Source: RGIG6165 sp045538835
GTDB lineage: Bacteria > Bacillota > Clostridia > Oscillospirales > Feifaniaceae
Length of the DNA: 24,971 nucleotides
Assembly (NCBI GenBank): GCA_045538835.1
Contig: JAZQEF010000014.1
Location: 1-24,971 of the forward strand
Reading direction: 5' to 3'
The notes under the pieces: generated by a model
The model's database searches: none
Seen by the model: only the letters and a program-made list of their open reading frames with translations
What the model was told of the DNA's origin: nothing
Position numbers and translations under genes: made by a program
Shown: positions 1 through 6,513 of the stretch, piece after piece
Position numbering within the stretch: position 1 is the stretch's first letter
How the letters are laid out: each line of letters opens with the position of its first letter

Positions 1-99
1 ATGTTTCGTTTTATATTAGAAGTGCTGAATGTGTGTATGATAGAGCCGGATTACCAACAACCGTATACCATGTATGCGTTCGATTGGGCGAATAAATAG
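1..99 (+). CDS. 3' end of an unidentified gene (partial)
   Basis: A reading frame is open from the first base to TAG at 97-99 and ends in the residues MYAFDWANK. It stops 8 bases before a strong hairpin terminator, as the tail of a real gene would. It points the same way as the integrase that follows, so it probably belongs to the same integrated element. Another frame also stays open to about base 95, so the frame choice is not certain. I do not recognise the protein, and the start lies outside the window or at its first base. Confidence 0.35.
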   Translation: MFRFILEVLNVCMIEPDYQQPYTMYAFDWANK

Positions 100-107
100 T
101 ATTATAG

Positions 108-139
108 AAAAAGAAGCTTTGCCTGCAAGGCTTCTTTTT
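108..139 (+). terminator. Rho-independent terminator
   Basis: A perfect 10-bp stem pairs AAAAAGAAGC with GCTTCTTTTT, and the inner bases can extend it. It ends in a T-run. It closes the gene ending at 99 and insulates the integrase. Confidence 0.8.
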
Positions 140-148
140 CTTATGCGG

Positions 149-157
149 TGATATAAT
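149..157 (+). promoter_or_regulatory. Probable extended -10 promoter of the integrase
   Basis: TG-A-TATAAT is a perfect extended -10 element (TATAAT at 152-157), about 60 bases before the integrase start. No good -35 hexamer sits 17 bp upstream, which is tolerable for an extended -10 promoter. Confidence 0.45.
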
Positions 158-218
158 GTGTGTAATCGTGCAATAGATTTTGCCTGACAAGGAGATGATA
201 ATATAGAGGTGAAAACAA

Positions 219-1523
219 ATGGAAAAAGAACAGTATATTGATGTCAAAAACTATGTCAGAGAAAAGAGTGGTTTGTACTATGCTGTTATGGTATATACAA
301 ACGTTAAAGGAGAACGAAAAGAAAAATGGTTTCCTACAAAGCTCCCGGTAAAGGGCAACAAAACAAAAGCGGAGGCTATGTCCCGAAAGATTTTGCGAGA
401 ATTTGAAATACCTCGTGAAGACTTATGCTATCACGAGGTAAAAGAGGATGCGGTTATTGACACCTCGCAGCCTATTGAGCCACAGCTTTTATCTGCTGTG
501 CTTGAAAAGATAACATTGTCTGAACTATCAATTGAGCAGGTATCAAATTTGTTATTTGCAGATTATATAAAAATGTATCTGCCTTTAACGAAGAAACGAA
601 AAAAGCGAATACAAGAAACAACTTATTTGGCTTATTGTGAAAATGTTAAATATCCTATTGAACCATACTTTCGGAAAAAGAAAATAAGACTAAAAGATTT
701 AACGGCTCAAGATATACAAGACTTTTATGATGTGCAATTAGATAGGGTTAAACCTAACACAGTTATTCACTACCACGCAATTATCAGATTGGCGTTGTGC
801 TATGCGAGAAAAATGGGATATATAAAAGAAAACCCTATTGAGCAAGTTGAAAAACCTGAGAAAAACCGATTTGTCGGGAGTTACTATACGATTGATGAGG
901 TAAATGACCTAATTTCCATTACAAAAGGAACCAAACTTGAAATACCGGTGCTATTTGCCTGCTTCTATGGTTTACGTAGAAGTGAATGCGTAGGGTTGAG
1001 TTGGTCGGCTTTTGATTTCGAAAACAATTCATTTAATATTAACCATACTATTGTATCCACATCTATTGATGGTGAAAGAGTTCTAATTAAAAAGGACTCG
1101 GCAAAAACGGCGGCTACGATAAGAACAATGCCATTGTCGTTAGATATCAAAAAACGATTGCTTGAAATCAAAGAGATTCAGGAAGATAATAAAAAGAAAT
1201 TCAAAAAGAAATACAACAGCAAATGGTTAGACTATATTATGGTTGACGAAAAAGGAGATTTGATTACACCGGATTATATCACTTATGCATTTCACAAGCT
1301 TATCAAGGATAACAATATGAGAATCATACGCTTCCATGATCTTCGTCACACTTGTGCTTCGCTACTTCTGAACAAAGGTAAAGGCAAGGTAACAATGAAA
1401 GACATTCAGGAATGGTTAGGACATAGTGATTATAAGACTACAGCTAACACCTATGCACATCTTGATTTAACATCCAAGAAAACATCTCTTGAAACGCTTT
1501 CAGACATCATAAAATTAGATTAG
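219..1523 (+). CDS. Tyrosine recombinase/integrase of an integrative element
   Basis: This 434-residue enzyme should catalyse site-specific integration and excision of the element lying to the left. Residues about 8-65 form an arm-type DNA-binding (AP2-like) domain, about 110-215 a SAM-like core-binding domain, and about 225-425 the catalytic domain. All catalytic residues are visible: R253 in GLRRSE, K296, H373 and R376 in HDLRHT, H402 in WLGH, and nucleophile Y412. The length fits Tn916-type and phage integrases. The ATG is preceded by GAGGTG seven bases upstream. The gene ends 81 bp before the 3' end of a tRNA-Ser gene and runs toward it, the usual layout for an element inserted at a tRNA. 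Two 13-bp repeats after the stop codon are candidate arm-binding sites. No excisionase is visible next to it. Confidence 0.95.
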   Translation: MEKEQYIDVKNYVREKSGLYYAVMVYTNVKGERKEKWFPTKLPVKGNKTKAEAMSRKILREFEIPREDLCYHEVKEDAVIDTSQPIEPQLLSAVLEKITLSELSIEQVSNLLFADYIKMYLPLTKKRKKRIQETTYLAYCENVKYPIEPYFRKKKIRLKDLTAQDIQDFYDVQLDRVKPNTVIHYHAIIRLALCYARKMGYIKENPIEQVEKPEKNRFVGSYYTIDEVNDLISITKGTKLEIPVLFACFYGLRRSECVGLSWSAFDFENNSFNINHTIVSTSIDGERVLIKKDSAKTAATIRTMPLSLDIKKRLLEIKEIQEDNKKKFKKKYNSKWLDYIMVDEKGDLITPDYITYAFHKLIKDNNMRIIRFHDLRHTCASLLLNKGKGKVTMKDIQEWLGHSDYKTTANTYAHLDLTSKKTSLETLSDIIKLD

Positions 1524-1532
1524 AAAAAAGTG

Positions 1533-1566
1533 AGTTCCCAAAAGATTTTTCGCAGTTCCCAAAAGA
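1533..1566 (+). repeat. Direct repeat pair, candidate integrase arm sites
   Basis: AGTTCCCAAAAGA occurs twice, at 1533-1545 and 1554-1566, 21 bp apart (about two helical turns). It lies between the integrase stop codon and the tRNA. Arm-type sites of integrases with this N-terminal domain are typically short direct repeats near the element end, so this role is inferred from position and phasing. Confidence 0.5.
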
Positions 1567-1604
1567 AAAACGAGGTTCTTGCTTTTGGCAAAAACCCCGT
1601 AAAA

Positions 1605-1693
1605 TGGCGGAGAGGGCGGGATTCGAACCCGCGTGCGGTTGCCCGCAAACTGATTTCGAGTCAGCCCCGTTATGACCACTTCGATACCTCTCC
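1605..1693 (-). tRNA. tRNA-Ser (anticodon CGA), probable attachment site
   Basis: Read on the minus strand, this 89-base sequence begins GGAGAGG and ends CCTCTCC-G-CCA, so CCA is encoded. The anticodon stem CTGA/TCAG encloses the loop CTCGAAA, giving anticodon CGA (serine, UCG codons). The long variable arm (stem GCGG/CCGC) is typical of class II serine tRNAs, and the T-arm GCGGG-TTCGAAT-CCCGC is intact. The 3' end faces the integrase, consistent with tRNA-targeted integration. No strong promoter sits directly upstream. The nearest leftward promoters are at 1908-1937 and 2194-2222, with partial tRNA copies in between. Confidence 0.96.
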
Positions 1694-1851
1694 AAATGTG
1701 TATTTTTAACATCTCACACACAAAATTTCTGTGGGAAATCTGTATGGGAAATGCTATAAACTTGTATTAAATTGTTGGTTACTAAATGGCGGTAAATTCC
1801 GCTATGTTCCGCTAACTTCTTGCGAGTTACATAACTCGACGGACTTCGACA

Positions 1852-1894
1852 GATTTCGAGTCAGTCCCGTTATGACCACTTCGATACCACTCCA
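1852..1894 (-). repeat. Partial tRNA-Ser copy (5' half), scar 1
   Basis: These 43 bp match the 5' half of the tRNA-Ser gene, from acceptor strand through anticodon loop, almost exactly. Changes are one base in the D-arm region and an acceptor strand reading GGAGTGG instead of GGAGAGG. No 3' half follows, so no tRNA can form. The copy is exactly 200 bp from the matching position in the intact tRNA. It is probably an attachment-site remnant. Confidence 0.85.
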
Positions 1895-1907
1895 GATATG
1901 AAATTGT

Positions 1908-1937
1908 TTTATATGTCAGCCCTGACAAATTTGACAA
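1908..1937 (-). promoter_or_regulatory. Leftward promoter before scar 1
   Basis: On the minus strand, TTGTCA (1937-1932), an 18-bp spacer and TATAAA (1913-1908) lie just upstream of the 5' end of the partial tRNA copy. The spacing suits a tRNA promoter. It could have driven the tRNA when that copy was complete and may still read through to the intact gene about 210 bp further on. Confidence 0.5.
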
Positions 1938-2053
1938 ATTGATATTTAAGGCAAAAACATGGGCAAAACAAGCAAAAGTTAGTTAAAAATATAATTACAG
2001 AAACCGCATAAAATCAAGGGTTTCGGGCTATATGAGTTCCGTTAGACGTAGAA

Positions 2054-2095
2054 GTTTTCGAGTCAGTCCCGTTATGACCACTTCGATACGTCTCC
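2054..2095 (-). repeat. Partial tRNA-Ser copy (5' half), scar 2
   Basis: This is a second 42-bp match to the 5' half of tRNA-Ser(CGA), with the same C-to-T change (plus-strand CAGTCCCG) seen in scar 1. The acceptor strand reads GGAGACG, and the 3' half is again missing. It lies 202 bp from scar 1. The sequences between the copies are about 157-159 bp long and are not alignable to each other by eye, so this is not a simple tandem duplication. Confidence 0.85.
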
Positions 2096-2193
2096 ATATA
2101 TATCAACTTGAATATTGCAAGAAGATGTTCGTTATTAAATTTTCTTGAAACGGGACGTCTCGTTATGTCCTGCCCGGATGTCCGACTTTAGTT

Positions 2194-2222
2194 ATTATAT
2201 TATTTTATGGGCAATTTGTAAA
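2194..2222 (-). promoter_or_regulatory. Strong leftward promoter, probably the original tRNA-Ser promoter
   Basis: On the minus strand, TTTACA (2222-2217), a 17-bp spacer and a perfect TATAAT (2199-2194) point toward the partial and intact tRNA copies. Expected transcription starts near 2187, about 90 bases before scar 2. No protein gene lies in its path before the tRNA, so the tRNA is the likely target. Confidence 0.6.
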
Positions 2223-2243
2223 GAGGAAAATTGCATGAAAGTA

Positions 2244-2272
2244 TTTACTTTTTATCATATGGGTTATATAAT
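2244..2272 (+). promoter_or_regulatory. Rightward promoter of the folT operon
   Basis: TTTACT (2244-2249), a 17-bp spacer and a perfect TATAAT (2267-2272). The predicted start near 2279 gives a leader of about 380 bases that contains a structured segment and the THF riboswitch. It is back to back with the leftward promoter at 2194-2222. Confidence 0.65.
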
Positions 2273-2377
2273 CGTATGCATAGACACCTAAATAAATATA
2301 AGAAGAATATAAAACACATTGTGAAAGAGAAACCGTAACGAATATGTTTATATTCTCTAAACACATTAAGAAAAATT

Positions 2378-2436
2378 TTTGTCAGTTCGATGCGTAAGGT
2401 TGCAGTAAGGCTTTGTGCCTTGCAATAACCGACAAA
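2378..2436 (+). other. Structured leader segment upstream of the riboswitch
   Basis: The outer arms TTTGTC and GACAAA pair perfectly. Inside, GGTT/AACC and AAGGC/GCCTT stack around an internal loop and a TTTGT end loop. It lies between the promoter and the THF aptamer, in the transcribed leader. I match it to no known RNA family, and there is no T-run after it. It may be an independent fold or a weak coincidence of AT-rich sequence. Confidence 0.35.
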
Positions 2437-2505
2437 TCGCAAATGACGGAAATTTTACTAATGTGAACATATGAGTTTAGGTTAATCTTTCACTATCAAA
2501 GAAAA

Positions 2506-2606
2506 ACAGAGTAGGCTTATCGGCGTAAAGTGCCCGGAAAACGGGGAGTTGTTTTCGGGACGAAGGAGTATGTACGGCTCCGCGGTCGGTTTGCCGCATC
2601 CCGCTG
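2506..2606 (+). ncRNA. THF (tetrahydrofolate) riboswitch aptamer
   Basis: The conserved class features occur in order: GAGTAG near the 5' end, GGCGTAAAGTG, a GGGA segment before the ACGAAGG loop, CGGT, and GCATCCCGCTG at the 3' end. A folate transporter gene follows directly, as expected for this class, which binds reduced folates and controls folate uptake or synthesis genes. The boundaries are approximate. Confidence 0.88.
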
Positions 2607-2652
2607 ATAATAGAAGGAAACCTCCTATTATTCTGCGTGATAAAAAGGAGGT
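2607..2652 (+). promoter_or_regulatory. Expression platform with alternative Shine-Dalgarno pairing
   Basis: ATAATAG-AAGG (2607-2617) can pair with CCTCCTATTAT (2621-2631) with one mismatch. The same ACCTCCT (2620-2626) is a perfect complement of the folT Shine-Dalgarno AGGAGGT (2646-2652). The two pairings exclude each other, which is the layout of a translational switch. There is no T-run, so transcription termination is unlikely. Which state the ligand favours cannot be read from sequence alone. Confidence 0.7.
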
Positions 2653-2658
2653 ATTTTT

Positions 2659-3201
2659 ATGTCAAAAAACAGTACAAAAATCAGAAATATGGTTTTTCTT
2701 GCAATGCTTGTCGCAATCAACGTTGTATTCTCAAGAGTTACCATGATTAACATTACACAGAACACGAAATTTTCGTTTGAAGTAATTGCAATTGCCTTTG
2801 CGGCGTACGTCTACGGCATTGGAGGAGCTGCAATAGTGGCTGGCTTGGGCGACTTTGTGGGTGCACTTTTAAGATCGATTCAGGGATTGCCGTATAACCC
2901 CGCATACACGGTGACAGCCGTAATTACGGGGATTCTATTTGCAGTTTTCCTTTACAGAAAACTTAATTTAGGTAGAATAATTGCTTCAGTACTTGCAACG
3001 CAGGTGCTGTGCAGTCTGCTTCTCAACACTTTCTGGAATGCCCTTTTCTACGGCACGAAGGGTACACTCTGGCAGTCATTTGTTGCAATATTTTCAACGA
3101 GGCTTGTGCAATTTGCAATAATGACGCCACTCAAAATAGTGCTTCTTATTCTTCTTGTCCCCGTATTCAAGCATGCTGAAAAACTGATAAACAAGAGATG
3201 A
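2659..3201 (+). CDS. folT: Folate-specific ECF transporter S component (FolT)
   Basis: This 180-residue, very hydrophobic membrane protein has about six predicted transmembrane segments (roughly residues 10-30, 38-60, 64-80, 82-98, 106-130 and 140-172). It matches the FolT substrate-binding subunit of energy-coupling factor transporters, including the NPAYTVTAVITG segment near residue 80. Such S components bind folate and work with shared EcfA/A'/T modules, none of which is in this window. The ATG has AGGAGG seven bases upstream. The THF riboswitch immediately before it supports the folate specificity independently. The stop codon overlaps the start of the next gene by four bases, so the two are translationally coupled. 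Confidence 0.92.
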   Translation: MSKNSTKIRNMVFLAMLVAINVVFSRVTMINITQNTKFSFEVIAIAFAAYVYGIGGAAIVAGLGDFVGALLRSIQGLPYNPAYTVTAVITGILFAVFLYRKLNLGRIIASVLATQVLCSLLLNTFWNALFYGTKGTLWQSFVAIFSTRLVQFAIMTPLKIVLLILLVPVFKHAEKLINKR

Positions 3202-3686
3202 GAACGGTTCATCCGATTTTACCGCATTGGTACAAAAATTCAAAAATGCTGATCTTAGGAAGTTTTCCGTCGGTTAAATCGAGGGAGCAGATGTTTTTCT
3301 ACGGGCATTTGCAAAACAGATTCTGGAAAGTGCTCGCAGGTGTTTTTGAGTGTGACACACCGCAGACTGTTGATGAAAAAAGGCGTTTTCTCACCGAGAA
3401 AAATATTGCCTTGTGGGACGTGATTGCCTCTTGTGACATTGAGGGGAGCGCGGACAGCACGATTAAAAATGTCCTGCCGAATGACTTGTCAGAAATTCTT
3501 GACAGTGCAGATATAAAGACAATCTTTGTCAACGGCAGGACTGCAGAAAAGTATTACAAAAAATTCTCGCAGGCAAAAACAGGCAGGGAGGCGATATGCC
3601 TGCCCTCAACTTCCCCTGCAAACGCCGCCTGGTCATTAGAAAAACTGATAAATGCATGGAAGATAATAAAACCGTCACTTAAGTAG
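3198..3686 (+). CDS. Family 6 uracil/hypoxanthine-DNA glycosylase
   Basis: This 162-residue cytoplasmic repair enzyme is expected to remove deaminated bases (hypoxanthine, possibly uracil) from DNA. Residues 21-29 (GSFPSVKSR) are the family 6 form of the catalytic GxxPS motif, followed by FFYGHLQNRFW near 34-44. LPSTSPANAAW near 135-145 is the C-terminal DNA-intercalation motif. The length is normal for the family. The start ATG lies in the ATGA overlap with folT and has no good Shine-Dalgarno, so translation probably depends on folT. Any link to folate is indirect: reduced folate feeds thymidylate and purine synthesis, while this enzyme repairs base damage. The stop codon lies inside the terminator hairpin. 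Confidence 0.9.
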   Translation: MRTVHPILPHWYKNSKMLILGSFPSVKSREQMFFYGHLQNRFWKVLAGVFECDTPQTVDEKRRFLTEKNIALWDVIASCDIEGSADSTIKNVLPNDLSEILDSADIKTIFVNGRTAEKYYKKFSQAKTGREAICLPSTSPANAAWSLEKLINAWKIIKPSLK

Positions 3687-3696
3687 TGACGGTTTT
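3668..3696. terminator. Bidirectional terminator between converging genes
   Basis: AAAACCGTCACT (3668-3679) pairs perfectly with AGTGACGGTTTT (3685-3696) around a 5-base loop, with T-runs in both directions. The stop of the glycosylase gene (3684-3686) lies within it, and the stop of feoB (3696-3698) touches its edge. Confidence 0.9.
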
Positions 3697-5441
3697 TATA
3701 TTATCATACCTATTCGGTAGACTATGTAAGAAACGGTCCAGGCTATCGCGCATTGCACAATCATTGCGAGTGCGGCGTCGGTAAAAGATACGAGTTCTTT
3801 TTTTATTGCTGCAAAGGCGGCGACGCAGGGCATATACAGCAGGGTAAAAACTAAAAAAGATAGTGCGGAGGGCACCGAAAATATGCTTTGAAGCGGTGTG
3901 CCATTCATAAGTACCGCAAGGGTGGAGATAACGGCTTCTTTTGCGCTCAGCCCCGTTATGAGCGCCGCTGATACCCTCCAATCGCCAAAGCCGAGAGGCT
4001 TGAAAATATATGCGAGCAGACCGCCAAGAGAGGCTAAAATACTTTTTGAATTGTCCTCAGTCATAGTGAAAGCAAAATCAAAATTTTGCAAAAACCATAT
4101 GCCTGTGCTTGATAGCAGAATGACGGTGAACGCCTTTGTCACAAAGCCTTTTGCTTTGTCCCACATATTTAAAAGAATACTCTGAAAAGCGGGCATTCTG
4201 TAAGGGGGAAGTTCGAGAATAAAAGGCGCATTTTTTGAATAAAAAACGGTTTTTTTAAGCAGCAGGGCATACAGTATACTAATTACAATGCCGAGTATGT
4301 AAAGTCCCGTCATAACAAGCGCTTTGTGCGAAGTGAAAAAAGCGTCGGTAAAGACGGCGTAAATTGCAATTTTTGCTGAGCAGGACATAAACGGAGTCAG
4401 CAAAACCGTCATTTTGCGCTCATTCTCATCTGAAAGCGTGCGCGTTGCCATTACCGCAGGGACGCTGCACCCGAAACCTATGAGAAGCGGCACTATCGCC
4501 CTGCCCGAAAGACCTAACTTGCTCATAAGTCTGTCCATTATATAGGCGACGCGCGCCATATATCCGCTGTCTTCAAGCAGGGACAGAAAGAAAAACAAAA
4601 TGACTATAACGGGCAGGAAAGACAGCACACTTCCCACACCTTTAAAAATGCCGTCGGTGATAAGCGAGTAAAGCGCAGGACTTATATTATAAGACAAAAG
4701 CAGGTCTGAAAAATATTTTGTTATAATAAAAATTCCGCGCTCTGCAAGAGATGACAAACAAGGACCTGCAAGAGAGAAAGTTATGTAAAAAATCAGCGCC
4801 ATAATACAAAAAAATATCGGCAGGGCAAGATACTTATTTGTGAGAAGCAAATCAATTTTCTGCGAGCGTATTTTCACTTTGGAAAGAGGCGGTTTATGTA
4901 TGTGGGCGCTTAATGCTTTTTCTATAAAAGCGTAGCGCATATCAGCAGGGGAGGGAAACAGTTTTTGAGGAGGTTTTGCGCTTTTTACAGAGGAAATAAG
5001 TTCAAAAATACCGTCACCCGACAAAGCGGACAGAGGAACAACCTTTATCCCCAAACAATCGGATAAACCTTTTATGTCAATTTCACCGCCTTTGAATTCG
5101 TCCATAAAATTCAAGGCTATCACCATAGGAATATTCATCTGCGCAAGTTGGAGCGTAAGGTAGAGATTGCGCTCTATATTGGTGACATCTACTATGTTTA
5201 TTATGCAGTCGGGTCTCTCGCGTAAAAGAAAATTTCGTGTAATTGTTTCATCTGTCGAATAGGGGGAGAGAGAATATATGCCCGGCAGGTCAACAGCAAC
5301 ATAGTCTGTGCCTGTTATCAGTCCCTCTTTTTTCTCGACGGTTACGCCGGGGAAATTGCCGACATGCTGATTTGAACCTGTAAGTCTGTTAAAAAGCGTA
5401 CTTTTGCCGCAGTTCTGATTGCCTATAAGCGCAATGGTCAC
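3696..5441 (-). CDS. feoB: Ferrous iron transporter FeoB (short form)
   Basis: FeoB takes up Fe(II) across the inner membrane and is controlled by a cytosolic GTPase domain. From a GTG start the protein has 581 residues. G1 is GNQNCGKST (7-15), T34 lies in the G2 switch, G3 is DLPG (51-54), G4 is NFMD (111-114) and G5 is SALSG. The membrane half carries both Gate motifs, around GFGCSVPAVMATRTL and LLYMPCVAAFAAIKKE. GTG at 5441-5439 is preferred over the upstream ATG because AAAGGAGG lies ten bases before it, inside the longer frame. The protein is shorter than the usual 650-770 residues. No feoA or feoC is adjacent. It follows the M23 gene on the same strand with a hairpin between them. Confidence 0.93.
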   Translation of the reverse strand: MTIALIGNQNCGKSTLFNRLTGSNQHVGNFPGVTVEKKEGLITGTDYVAVDLPGIYSLSPYSTDETITRNFLLRERPDCIINIVDVTNIERNLYLTLQLAQMNIPMVIALNFMDEFKGGEIDIKGLSDCLGIKVVPLSALSGDGIFELISSVKSAKPPQKLFPSPADMRYAFIEKALSAHIHKPPLSKVKIRSQKIDLLLTNKYLALPIFFCIMALIFYITFSLAGPCLSSLAERGIFIITKYFSDLLLSYNISPALYSLITDGIFKGVGSVLSFLPVIVILFFFLSLLEDSGYMARVAYIMDRLMSKLGLSGRAIVPLLIGFGCSVPAVMATRTLSDENERKMTVLLTPFMSCSAKIAIYAVFTDAFFTSHKALVMTGLYILGIVISILYALLLKKTVFYSKNAPFILELPPYRMPAFQSILLNMWDKAKGFVTKAFTVILLSSTGIWFLQNFDFAFTMTEDNSKSILASLGGLLAYIFKPLGFGDWRVSAALITGLSAKEAVISTLAVLMNGTPLQSIFSVPSALSFLVFTLLYMPCVAAFAAIKKELVSFTDAALAMIVQCAIAWTVSYIVYRIGMII

Positions 5442-5472
5442 AGTTTGTCCGCCTCCTTTGTAGGAGTATATG

Positions 5473-5503
5473 AAAACGCAGCGCAAAAAATGCGCTGCGT
5501 TTT
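5473..5503. terminator. Hairpin terminator between the M23 gene and feoB
   Basis: AAAACGCAGCGCA (5473-5485) pairs perfectly with TGCGCTGCGTTTT (5491-5503). On the minus strand it begins right after the M23 stop codon and ends in only four T residues, so it may terminate partially. No promoter is visible between it and the feoB start 31 bases later, which suggests that feoB depends on readthrough. Confidence 0.8.
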
Positions 5504-5504
5504 T

Positions 5505-6197
5505 CTAGTTTTCGATAATTGTCATGGGGTCGACAGATACGCCGTTTTCTATGATTTCAAGGTGGAGATGCGATGCTTCAGCCGATTCGGATACCGCCGT
5601 TTCACCGACTGCACCGATGACGGTGAGCGCTGATATTTCGGCATCCTTTACACAGTCTGATGAGAGCGTGGGGGAGAGGTTGCAGTATTTACTTATTCTG
5701 CCGTCATCATGTGCTATCTCAACTGTTACGCCCAGCATATCGTCCTCATAAATGTTTGTCACGACACCGTCTGCCACCGCCTTGACGGGTGTGCCGACTG
5801 CGGCGGCAATGTCAACGCCCATATGTGTACGGTAGTCCATCATAGTGGGAGAAAATACAAGCGTTGAGTCGGAAAAGTCTGCCGACACAGTACCTGCAAG
5901 AGGCATATTGTACCAAACTTTTTCATCTTTTTTCGGCTCTTGGGGAGCAGGCGAAGGTGCAGGCGTTTCCTCTTTTTTAGGCTCTGTCTTTGTTTCGGGC
6001 TTTGTGGTGTCAACAATCTGCTCATTATTTATGACGCTTGTATCGGGAATACTTAAGTCGGGCACTGAATTTTCAAGTTCTTCAAGTGATGCGCCGAGTC
6101 TGTTGGTCATAATAGTATATGTCGTTATGCCGACTGCCAGCGAAAGTACGGCAAGGCAGATGTAAAATATACTTGCCGCTTTTACTCTTTTCTTCAT
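5505..6197 (-). CDS. SpoIIQ-like membrane-anchored M23 (LytM) peptidase-family protein
   Basis: This 230-residue protein has a positively charged start (MKKRVK), one transmembrane helix (about 8-30), a Pro/Glu/Lys-rich linker (60-92) and a LytM domain (about 95-228). The zinc-binding pattern is complete: H125xxxD129 in THMGVD and H210-L-H212 in HLHLE, so it could be an active endopeptidase. Size and layout resemble SpoIIQ, the forespore half of the engulfment channel, which keeps these residues in clostridia and loses them in Bacillus. SpoIIIAH is not nearby, so another cell-wall M23 role remains possible. The start has GGAG, but this lies in a hairpin. It is followed by a terminator and feoB. 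Confidence 0.82.
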   Translation of the reverse strand: MKKRVKAASIFYICLAVLSLAVGITTYTIMTNRLGASLEELENSVPDLSIPDTSVINNEQIVDTTKPETKTEPKKEETPAPSPAPQEPKKDEKVWYNMPLAGTVSADFSDSTLVFSPTMMDYRTHMGVDIAAAVGTPVKAVADGVVTNIYEDDMLGVTVEIAHDDGRISKYCNLSPTLSSDCVKDAEISALTVIGAVGETAVSESAEASHLHLEIIENGVSVDPMTIIEN

Positions 6198-6201
6198 AAT
6201 A

Positions 6202-6236
6202 AAAACTCCGTTCTTTTATATTTCAATTGGAGTTTT
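6202..6236 (-). other. Inverted repeat covering the M23 ribosome binding site
   Basis: AAAACTCC (6202-6209) and GGAGTTTT (6229-6236) are perfect complements 19 bases apart. On the minus-strand transcript the hairpin would hold the GGAG used by the M23 gene. It may limit translation, but the loop is long and the stem AT-rich, so stability is modest. Confidence 0.4.
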
Positions 6237-6253
6237 CCCAAAAAAAGAGTCAG

Positions 6254-6457
6254 TTATGCTTTTTTACCCAACTTTCTCTTGTTTCCGTTACCGTCAACTA
6301 CATACGTGTTGTCAAGTTGTGAAGTGAGACTTTTTCTGAACGCCTCGATATATTCTTTGCGAAGAGCGTCACGCTCAAGCGTTTCTTCTTCGGTGAGTTC
6401 ACGCTCTTTTGCAAGGCGCGCAAGCTCATTAATTCGTTCAATTTTTATTTTGTCCAT
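6254..6457 (-). CDS. DUF896 family small protein
   Basis: This 67-residue cytoplasmic protein is mostly helical and highly charged. The segment INELARLAKERELTEEE is the hallmark of the DUF896 (YnzC-like) family, small Firmicutes proteins found near SOS and sporulation genes, whose biochemical role is not settled. The ATG at 6457-6455 is chosen because TGGAGA precedes it at good spacing; a longer frame with a hydrophobic start has no ribosome binding site. It has its own promoter (-10 at 6490-6485) and is 56 bases before the M23 gene on the same strand, so they are probably cotranscribed. Confidence 0.85.
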   Translation of the reverse strand: MDKIKIERINELARLAKERELTEEETLERDALRKEYIEAFRKSLTSQLDNTYVVDGNGNKRKLGKKA

Positions 6458-6484
6458 AATTTTCTCCAAAATCTTAATGAATGT

Positions 6485-6513
6485 ATTATACAAAAAATAA
6501 AGCATATTTGCAA
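6485..6513 (-). promoter_or_regulatory. Leftward promoter of the DUF896 group
   Basis: On the minus strand, TTGCAA (6513-6508), a 17-bp spacer and a perfect TATAAT (6490-6485). The -35 hexamer is self-complementary and is the same six bases used by the rightward topoisomerase promoter. Confidence 0.65.

Noticed and set aside
11..247. 78-codon minus-strand open frame at the left edge
   Set aside because: It reads through the terminator hairpin and the integrase leader and has no supporting signals.
1507..1721. Two minus-strand open frames over the tRNA
   Set aside because: They are the translated tRNA-Ser sequence; the RNA gene explains the region.
1852..2095. The two partial copies as additional working tRNA genes
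   Set aside because: Both lack the variable arm, T-arm and 3' acceptor strand, and their acceptor 5' strands are mutated.
2235..2291. 18-codon leader peptide with a GAGGA ribosome site
   Set aside because: It overlaps the folT promoter -35 and -10, so it would lie largely upstream of the transcript start.
2549..2746. Rightward open frame overlapping the riboswitch and folT
   Set aside because: It runs through the conserved THF aptamer and the folT start in another frame, so it is chance.
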